Of a DNA stretch of 20,314 nucleotides, positions 15,517 through 20,314 are shown one piece after another. The DNA is from Planctomycetales bacterium (GTDB lineage Bacteria > Planctomycetota > Planctomycetia > Pirellulales > UBA7805), in assembly GCA_011772275.1 (NCBI GenBank), contig WVZU01000279.1:1777-22090 (forward strand). Direction: 5' to 3'. Position 1 is the first letter of the stretch; each line of letters begins with the position of its first letter. The notes beneath the pieces are model-generated. The model had not been told where the DNA came from. It searched no databases and saw only the letters and a list, made by a program, of their open reading frames with translations. The position numbers were made by a program, and so were the translations under genes.

Positions 15517-16827
15517 ATGATTAGCCTGCAAGGTTTCAGCAGGGTGCTGGTCGCGGTCGTGGCCACCCTGGTCTTTTCAAGTTACGGTTGGGCCAGTTGC
15601 GGCTGTGCAGCCGGCTGCGACCAGAATGGCAACTGCACGACCTGCGGATGTGCCGCAGACACCTGTGACGCCAACGGCGAAGGTTGCGGCTGCGAGGCCA
15701 ACGGCAAGGACTGCGGCTGCGAGGCCAACGGCAACGGTTGCGGCTGTGCTTCCAGCGGCGACTGCGACTGCTGCGGCTGGTGCAACCTGGGCGATGCCTG
15801 GAAACTGCAGCGGTGCGACAACTGCCTGGGCATCACCTACGGCGGTTGGGTCTCGCTGGGCTACCACAGCGACCAGACACCCCTCTCGGACGTCTTCAAC
15901 GACCTGCTGGCGTTCAACGATCGGGCCGGGGTCTTGAACCTGCACCAGGCCTGGGTCTATATGGAACGCGAAGCGGACGGCCAGTGCGAATGGGACATGG
16001 GCTTCCGCGTCGACTTCATGTACGGGACCGACGCTCAGAAGACGCAAGCCTTCGGGCAGCCGACCGGTTGGGATACCGACTGGGACCACGGCGGCTACGG
16101 CTTTGCCCTCCCGCAAGCCTACCTGACGTTCGACAAGGACGACTTGACCATTACCGTGGGCAAATTCTTCACGATGAATGGCTACGAAGTCGTGCCCGCC
16201 ACGGGGAACTTCTTCTACAGCCACGCTCTGACGATGTTCAACAGCGAACCGTTCACGCATACCGGCCTGATGGTCAGCTACGACTACACGGACGACGTGA
16301 CCTTCCACGCTGGCTGGACCGCCGGCTGGGATACCGGGTTCCGTTCGTTCGAAGGCGGCAGCAACTTCCACGGCGGCGTGACCGTGCCCCTGCTGGACGA
16401 CCTGACCATGACCTACGTGCTCTGTGCAGGAGACATGGGGCTCCGCGGCGAAGGGTACAACCACAGCCTGGTCTTTGACTGGGTGATCAACAACTGCTGG
16501 GAATACGTCCTGCAAAGCGACCTGGTCGCTCTGGAAGCCGACGCCCTCAACGGCGGCGCGAACAACGATCAGTTCGGGATCAACCAGTACCTGTTCTATA
16601 CCATCAACGATTGCCTGAAGGCCGGCGTGCGAGCCGAGTGGTGGCAGACGGACAACCTGGATCGTTACGAGGTCACGTTCGGCGTGAACGTCCGGCCCCA
16701 TGCGAATCTGGTCGTCCGCCCGGAAGTCCGCTACGACTGGGGAAGTGGAGCCAGCGAGGTTTTACTGCCCAACACGCCCAACGGCGAAGCGACGACCTTC
16801 GGGATCGACGCAGTGTTGACCTTCTAG
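15517..16827 (+). CDS. Outer-membrane beta-barrel porin-like protein with cysteine-rich N-terminus
   Basis: The 436-aa protein starts with a signal peptide (hydrophobic 8-20, cleavage likely after GWA at 24-26). Next comes a remarkable segment, residues 28-103, with 19 cysteines, many as CGC. It includes a 9-residue repeat CGCEANGKD / CGCEANGNG / CGCASSGDC starting at 57, 66 and 75. The rest (about 105-436) is a beta-barrel with alternating aromatic strands (ITYGGWVSLGYHSD, LTITVGKFFTMNGYE, VTFHAGWTAGWDTGF). It ends in a C-terminal phenylalanine (DAVLTF), the usual outer-membrane insertion signal. The pattern resembles the BBP2/OmpL-like porin-2 family frequent in planctomycetes, which probably allows passive solute uptake. 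The cysteine region may crosslink the barrel to the proteinaceous wall or bind metal; that is inference. Codon use is strongly biased to GC-ending codons, suggesting high expression. It is monocistronic, with a terminator-like hairpin downstream. Confidence 0.82.
   Translation: MISLQGFSRVLVAVVATLVFSSYGWASCGCAAGCDQNGNCTTCGCAADTCDANGEGCGCEANGKDCGCEANGNGCGCASSGDCDCCGWCNLGDAWKLQRCDNCLGITYGGWVSLGYHSDQTPLSDVFNDLLAFNDRAGVLNLHQAWVYMEREADGQCEWDMGFRVDFMYGTDAQKTQAFGQPTGWDTDWDHGGYGFALPQAYLTFDKDDLTITVGKFFTMNGYEVVPATGNFFYSHALTMFNSEPFTHTGLMVSYDYTDDVTFHAGWTAGWDTGFRSFEGGSNFHGGVTVPLLDDLTMTYVLCAGDMGLRGEGYNHSLVFDWVINNCWEYVLQSDLVALEADALNGGANNDQFGINQYLFYTINDCLKAGVRAEWWQTDNLDRYEVTFGVNVRPHANLVVRPEVRYDWGSGASEVLLPNTPNGEATTFGIDAVLTF
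15685..15765 (+). repeat. Three 27-bp tandem repeats in the cysteine-rich region
   Basis: The first two units (15685-15711, 15712-15738) are nearly identical, TGCGGCTGCGAGGCCAACGG at their starts; the third (15739-15765) is diverged. Each encodes nine residues starting CGC. Near-identity of two units at DNA level suggests recent slippage or expansion. Confidence 0.75.
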
Positions 16828-16868
16828 GACCTGTTGCTTGAGAAAGTAAAGCGTGCTTGTTTCAACGG

Positions 16869-16896
16869 AAGGGGTCGCCTGCCAAGGCGGCCCCTT
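16869..16896. terminator. Hairpin terminator between convergent genes
   Basis: AAGGGGTCGCC (16869-16879) and GGCGGCCCCTT (16886-16896) form an 11-bp stem with one G-T pair and a 6-nt loop. It lies 42 nt after the porin stop and 58 nt from the 3' end of the opposing membrane protein gene. No long T-run follows on either strand, but A/T pairs at the stem base and the location suit a bidirectional terminator. Confidence 0.6.
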
Positions 16897-16953
16897 TCGC
16901 ATGCGCCTGCAGCCCACTGAGTCTGGAGGCAGCAGCAGCCCCAGCCCACCGCC

Positions 16954-17901
16954 TCAAAAGGCCGCCGGTTCCGCCGGCTCTGTCTCCAGCTGGCCCGACA
17001 TCATCAGATACGCCGCGCTCCACATCACTCCGATCAGCGCCACGGCGAAGAAAAACCCCACGCAGAAGGCCAGCAGGCCCAGGATCACGAAGCCGACGCT
17101 GGTCAGCCACAACAAAAAGGTCGTCCCCACGTTGTTCTGAGTCACCGTCCGGGCCACGGAAAACGATGCCAGGATGTCCGCCTTCGCGTCGACCACGATC
17201 CAGTAGAAAGGCCAGAACATCAGCATCAGGATAATGCCCGGGATCACGCACAACGTAAAGCCGATCATCACGGCCAACCCCGCCAGGATCACGGCCGCCG
17301 CCACCGGCAAAAATCGGGGGCCCCCTTGAAAGAGATGAGCGAATTCGACCGGCTGCCGCCGGCAGGCTCGCAACGTGATCTGCGTCTGGCCGATGCCCAG
17401 GTACAGCTGCAGGGCCTGAGCGGCGAGGTTGCCCAGAATGCCCACGGTAATCGCCGCCGCCTCCTGGTTGTTCTGCATAAATACCTGCTGGACTCTTTCC
17501 AACATCAAGCTCAGCACCAAATTGACCACCGTCAGGAAAAAGACGATCCCCACCAGCAGGCCCAGGTGGTCCTTCCACACCTGCCAGGCGTAGTTGATCA
17601 CCGCGTTGACCGTGACCGGCTGGTTCTGCAACGCGCCAGGCTGCACGCCGTAAAGGGGCGCTCGATACGAGTCGACCTCGGGCGAGAGATACGGATTGGC
17701 CGGGCCACCTTCCGCCCCCGCCCCGCCAGCCGGCCCAGCGGCCGGGGGGGCCGGCGGAGGGGGTGGGGGAGTCGCGGGCCGTCCCGCCGCCGGGACCTGG
17801 GCCACCGTCTGGCAATTGGGACACTTCGCACTCCGCCCCGCGTAATCGTCCGCCACCCGCAAGGTCTTCTGGCAACCAGGACAAACAAATTCAATCGGCA
17901 T
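16954..17901 (-). CDS. Zinc-ribbon, proline-rich, multi-pass membrane protein
   Basis: The 315-aa protein has three parts. An N-terminal zinc ribbon carries C7-x2-C10 and C27-x2-C30 (VCPGCQKTLRVADDYAGRSAKCPNC). A flexible proline/glycine/alanine linker spans about 37-70, with eight prolines in a row-like cluster near 45-53. From about 110 on there are five to six membrane helices (113-133, 152-170, 195-218, 219-235, 259-280, 281-298). The membrane part resembles the glycerophosphodiester phosphodiesterase membrane-domain/YciC type by general look only. It has no catalytic motif. This zinc-ribbon-plus-membrane layout is common in planctomycetes. ATG 17901 is chosen because the zinc ribbon starts there; the frame is open to 18180, but the extra 93 codons look non-coding. 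No clear ribosome-binding site. Function unknown. Confidence 0.78.
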   Translation of the reverse strand: MPIEFVCPGCQKTLRVADDYAGRSAKCPNCQTVAQVPAAGRPATPPPPPPAPPAAGPAGGAGAEGGPANPYLSPEVDSYRAPLYGVQPGALQNQPVTVNAVINYAWQVWKDHLGLLVGIVFFLTVVNLVLSLMLERVQQVFMQNNQEAAAITVGILGNLAAQALQLYLGIGQTQITLRACRRQPVEFAHLFQGGPRFLPVAAAVILAGLAVMIGFTLCVIPGIILMLMFWPFYWIVVDAKADILASFSVARTVTQNNVGTTFLLWLTSVGFVILGLLAFCVGFFFAVALIGVMWSAAYLMMSGQLETEPAEPAAF

Positions 17902-17967
17902 CGTCTGGGAAACCCGATAGCAGCGGTGGATCTTGGCGGGCCCTTGGCCCGCGGCCAGCGTCTCCCG

Positions 17968-17996
17968 TGGATAAACTTTTGGCCACCGGTCGTCAA
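17968..17996 (-). promoter_or_regulatory. Candidate promoter for the zinc-ribbon membrane gene
   Basis: On the minus strand, TTGACG (17991-17996, five of six matches) and TATCCA (17968-17973, three of six) are 17 nt apart. The implied leader is about 60 nt. If real, the 5' extension of the frame to 18180 cannot be translated from this transcript. Confidence 0.33.
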
Positions 17997-18186
17997 CCCA
18001 TTGTCGGCAGCCGCGGCCCAAGGCTCCGGTGGCCAGATCCCGCAACGCCGGCAAAGAAGGGGGCAGCGAGGCGGAAAAGCAAGGGTGGCAGGGCCCGCGG
18101 GTCGGCGCGACAGCTTGGGCCCCGAGGAGGCGTCCCCGGAATCGGGCCGACGCTGATCCGCCGGCAACCCGACCCGGCAAGGCAAC

Positions 18187-19017
18187 TCAGGCGGCTCGCC
18201 GCGCCGGATCCCCGGCCCGATCCAGGCTGCCGCCGTCGGGAGACGCTTGCGGATCCACCGCCCGACCGGTGGGAGAGATTTGCTTGATGGCCACAATTTG
18301 GACCTCCACGCAAAGCCCCGGCACGAGCCGGCCGAATTTACGGTTCAGTCGCCACCACCAGCGGCAATATTCCAACGGCCGCAAGATCCCGCCGCTGATG
18401 ACACGGAAGCCCCGCCGCTGTCGAATCTCGACATCCCCGCAACTTTGCCGCCACATGGCCAGGAAGGATCGCAAGGAAAATGCCTGCACATGCGGCCGCG
18501 GCCTGCGGTCCACCAAACGGTCAAAAAACGGCACGAGGTGCTTGCGGATCAAGTGCGGGCCATGAGGGAAAATGGGGACGCCGACAACCAGCAGGCCTCC
18601 CGGCCTGAGCACCCTTGCCAGTTCGGTCAGTGCGGCCTGGGGATTGTGTAAATGTTCCAGCATCTGTTCGCAGATCACCACGTCAAATTGTTCCGACTCA
18701 AGCTGCGGCATTCCCTGCTCGGCGTCAATCCGGTGATGCTGCCACTGCCGCCACTTGTACACCCGCTCCAACCCGCACGGATAGCAGTCGGCGGCGTGAT
18801 AGTCGATGCATGCGGACGCCGCGTGCACCTCCAGATACCTGAGCGACACCCCCTTACCGACGCCCACATCCAGCAATTGCACTCGGCGATTTTCGCGGTC
18901 ATGGATTTGGCCAGCAAAATCGGCTACGTCCTCCGCCAGGGCGTGATAACGCGCCTGCCGCAAGCGATACGGCGGATAACCCGGTTCGACACCAAACGCT
19001 TTGCCGTGACTGGCCAT
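18187..19017 (-). CDS. Class I SAM-dependent methyltransferase
   Basis: The 276-aa protein has the Rossmann methyltransferase motifs in order. Motif I is LLDVGVGKG at 48-56 (SAM binding). An acidic residue follows at about D98. FDVVICEQMLEHL is at 111-123 (the 'D.v.....EHl' post-motif typical of Methyltransf_11), then LRPGGLLVVGVP at 137-148. HVQAFSLRSFLAM at 176-188 matches the closing helix of small-molecule and glycan methyltransferases in this group. It is cytoplasmic with no signal. The substrate is unknown; relatives act on quinones, lipids or sugars. The frame begins with TTG at 19020 followed by ATG at 19017; ATG is preferred because GAGGGAGGG (plus 19026-19034) is well placed. The membrane protein gene lies 285 nt downstream on the same strand, with its own candidate promoter. 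The last 25 or so residues are low-complexity. Confidence 0.85.
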   Translation of the reverse strand: MASHGKAFGVEPGYPPYRLRQARYHALAEDVADFAGQIHDRENRRVQLLDVGVGKGVSLRYLEVHAASACIDYHAADCYPCGLERVYKWRQWQHHRIDAEQGMPQLESEQFDVVICEQMLEHLHNPQAALTELARVLRPGGLLVVGVPIFPHGPHLIRKHLVPFFDRLVDRRPRPHVQAFSLRSFLAMWRQSCGDVEIRQRRGFRVISGGILRPLEYCRWWWRLNRKFGRLVPGLCVEVQIVAIKQISPTGRAVDPQASPDGGSLDRAGDPARRAA

Positions 19018-19080
19018 CAAGATAACCCTCCCTCACCCCCAAACGGTGGATAGCGCGGAACAAAGACGCAAAACGACGAT

Positions 19081-19152
19081 GGACGAACGACTCGTCCTTT
19101 GTCCGGTCCCCAGTCTCGCCCTTGGCGGTGCAAAACAAGTCGCCAAGACTTG
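19081..19152 (-). promoter_or_regulatory. Leader region with alternative hairpins upstream of the methyltransferase gene
   Basis: Read on the minus strand, CAAGTC/GACTTG (19152-19136) and CTTGGCG/CGCCAAG (19147-19121) overlap and cannot form together. A third stem, GGACGA/TCGTCC (19097-19081, loop of 5), follows. All lie 64-135 nt upstream of ATG 19017. Mutually exclusive stems in a leader suggest attenuation or a riboswitch-like element, but I recognise no known class. Confidence 0.3.
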
Positions 19153-19684
19153 CGGCACTGGCAGGAACGGTCGCAACTCGTCGCGCTTTTTCACTGCCTG
19201 AAAATTTTGCCCAGCCTGAAAAGTTGAGCGTTGACAGACCGCTAGGATGGGCATCGGCGCTCTGCTTTCCGTGAATCCAGCGGAATCCCCGTCAGCAAAC
19301 ACGATTTCCCCTGCTCGGCCGCTCGCGTTGCTGGCACGGGGTGGTTACGTGTTCCGCCCGATGAACGCCTCACCAGGCCGTCCCGCCTGGTCAAAGAACG
19401 GTCCGTTTCGCTTGCGCTGTCACCCCTCACCGAACCGCTTATTCTGTCTAAAATCGTGTCACCCCATCGCCCCCCTGCGATGGCGCGGTTCGCACAACAC
19501 CTGCGGTGGCAAGGCGCGTGAGGCGACTGGGAAACCAAGCCGGTCGAACACCTTTATTTCGGCCTTAAGGCCGAAGGTCACACCCCGACGTCCCACTTGG
19601 CGAACCGTAAGCCAGTCCCCGGCCAGGGACCATCCCGACCAGGAAAAATTCTTGTGCACCGCCGCCGTTTTTTGGTGGTCTTTT
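19153..19684. other. Non-coding, palindrome-rich stretch
   Basis: No gene is supported on either strand. Three perfect hairpins stand out: ACCAGGC/GCCTGGT (19372-19391), CCATCGC/GCGATGG (19464-19483), and an 18-bp continuous palindrome TTCGGCCTTAAGGCCGAA (19558-19575). GCCTGAAAA is repeated at 19196-19204 and 19214-19222. It could be a dispersed intergenic repeat, a structured RNA or a decayed gene. Confidence 0.4.
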
Positions 19685-20020
19685 TCAGCGATCCGGCTTG
19701 GCCTTGAAAGTACCAGACGGACCCTGCAGCTTGACCGGCTTAAATTCGACCGCTTCGACCGCTTCCCACACCGCCCGCGGGGACAGGCTGACCCCGGATT
19801 TGGGTGTCAGGACGGCAAAACCCTTTTCGACGTCGCATTGGACCTTGGCGACACCCGATACGGTTTCGAGTTTCGTAGAGATTTTTTTGGCGCAATGGGC
19901 GCAGTGCATATCGCTCACAAAGACCCAAGTGTACGGCAACTGGGAAGCTTGCAGGCTGGCCTGGGCGATAAACATCGCGGCAATGGAGAGGGAGACGATA
20001 TGCAGCGGTCGACGAGCCAT
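19685..20020 (-). CDS. Secreted heavy-metal-associated (HMA) domain protein
   Basis: The 111-aa protein has a signal peptide or membrane anchor (hydrophobic about 7-20, IVSLSIAAMFIA, likely cleavage near LQAS). A single HMA fold follows at about 31-98. The metal site is MHCAHC at 38-43, the M.C..C motif that binds Cu(I) or another soft metal through C40 and C43. The usual ferredoxin-like pattern follows (helix KKISTKLETV, strand KVQCDVEKGFAVL). Family members (CopZ, MerP) carry metal to ATPases or reductases; MerP-like ones are periplasmic, and the signal here suggests the same location. No transporter gene is next to it, so its partner is unknown. ATG 20020 is chosen over 20119 because AGGA is 7 nt upstream and the signal peptide starts there. 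Confidence 0.82.
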   Translation of the reverse strand: MARRPLHIVSLSIAAMFIAQASLQASQLPYTWVFVSDMHCAHCAKKISTKLETVSGVAKVQCDVEKGFAVLTPKSGVSLSPRAVWEAVEAVEFKPVKLQGPSGTFKAKPDR

Positions 20021-20051
20021 AAGAGAATCCTGATCAGCTGAAGGAAAGGAC

Positions 20052-20111
20052 GGACGACAACGCCAGCCTGGCCGGCGACAGCCTTGAAGAAGGCAGACAA
20101 TATTGTCGTCC
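20052..20111. promoter_or_regulatory. Candidate operator upstream of the HMA gene
   Basis: GACAATATTGTC (20096-20107) is a perfect 12-bp palindrome. The nine bases GGACGACAA occur at 20052-20060 and, inverted, at 20103-20111, so three half-sites ending in GACAA lie within 60 bp. All are 32-91 bp upstream of ATG 20020. This fits a metal-responsive or other dimeric repressor site, but the regulator is unknown. Confidence 0.35.
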
Positions 20112-20153
20112 ATTCGCAATCGGCCGATTTAGCCAAATGCGGCGCCGCGCGCC

Positions 20154-20180
20154 GCGCGCGGTCCAGAAAGGTCCGCGCGC
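20154..20180 (-). terminator. GC hairpin just after the right-edge gene tail
   Basis: GCGCGCGG (20154-20161) and CCGCGCGC (20173-20180) form a perfect 8-bp stem with an 11-nt loop. On the minus strand it begins 4 nt after the TAG at 20185-20187. No T-run follows, so termination efficiency is uncertain; the surrounding sequence is itself a CG-alternating tract. Confidence 0.35.
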
Positions 20181-20184
20181 ATCG

Positions 20185-20314
20185 CTAGCCCGAATTTCGC
20201 AGCAACTGCCTGGCCAGCGACGGTAAGTCTTTGCCTGGCAAGACAGAGGACGCCATGTGACCGCAGGACGTATGAATCCATCGTGAAGGATCAACTTGCG
20301 ACGTCTGAAATGGC
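20185..20314 (-). CDS. Possible C-terminal tail of a gene entering from the right edge
   Basis: The minus-strand frame is open from the window end to TAG at 20185-20187, about 42 codons. It reads like a soluble C-terminus (VDPSRWIHTSCGHM, then LPSLARQLLRNSG, an amphipathic helix). The hairpin directly after its stop supports a real gene end. The length is too short to assign a family and the overlapping frame could be chance. Confidence 0.38.
   Translation of the reverse strand, partial: PFQTSQVDPSRWIHTSCGHMASSVLPGKDLPSLARQLLRNSG

Noticed and set aside
15577..16701. 374-codon minus-strand open frame
   Set aside because: Antisense shadow of the porin; its valine/alanine runs reflect the GC-ending codons of the sense gene.
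17902..18180. 93-residue N-terminal extension of the zinc-ribbon membrane protein
   Set aside because: Non-coding appearance, and a candidate promoter lies inside it.
19231..19248. TTGACA followed by TAGGAT as a promoter
   Set aside because: Only 6 nt apart, and no gene follows on the plus strand.
19502..19680. Resemblance to a cyclic-di-GMP riboswitch (GGAAACCAAGCCGG)
   Set aside because: The conserved core of that class is not present and no gene is positioned downstream on that strand.
19247..20041. 264-codon plus-strand open frame
   Set aside because: Its second half is antisense to the HMA gene and the first half crosses palindromic non-coding DNA.

Overview
The window looks like chromosomal DNA of a planctomycete, probably a Pirellulales-like member of the PVC group. 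This is inferred from gene content. There is a double-length UvrA with four ABC domains, an exported TPR-CHAT protein, a cysteine-rich outer-membrane beta-barrel protein, a short lipoprotein, and a zinc-ribbon/proline-rich/multi-pass membrane protein. Most of the window is GC-rich and carries long antisense open frames over the real genes. I saw no rRNA, tRNA, CRISPR array, insertion sequence or recognisable defence system.

Layout. Positions 1-2020 are visibly less GC-rich and read like accessory DNA. They hold the start of a membrane protein that runs off the left edge (minus), a non-coding stretch, and a small minus-strand operon: an unknown 137-aa protein followed by a SprT-like zinc protease with an SH3-like tail. 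The promoter region of that operon sits inside a perfect 11-bp inverted repeat. At 2487-2993 (plus) is type 1 isopentenyl-diphosphate isomerase (idi). Positions 3241-10431 (minus) are one giant uvrA: two complete UvrA units in tandem plus a C-terminal extension made of two copies of a domain I do not recognise. A short lipoprotein gene (minus, 10752-11006) diverges from a large TPR-CHAT gene (plus, 11338-14415), which is preceded by a possible 36-codon leader ORF. A four-helix membrane protein (14520-15044) and a porin with a 19-cysteine N-terminal region (15517-16827) follow on the plus strand. A terminator-like hairpin then separates them from a minus-strand run: membrane protein (16954-17901), class I methyltransferase (18187-19017), a hairpin-rich non-coding stretch, a secreted single heavy-metal-associated domain protein (19685-20020), and the tail of a gene entering from the right edge.

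How the genes relate. Only two have firm enzymatic roles: UvrA (nucleotide excision repair) and Idi (isoprenoid precursors). Many of the others concern the envelope: lipoprotein, exported CHAT protein, porin, two multi-pass proteins, secreted metal-binding protein. No tight multi-gene pathway is visible. The best leads are the duplicated C-terminal domain of UvrA, the cysteine-rich repeat region of the porin, the loss of the usual catalytic residues in the CHAT protein, and several inverted repeats in leaders and promoters.
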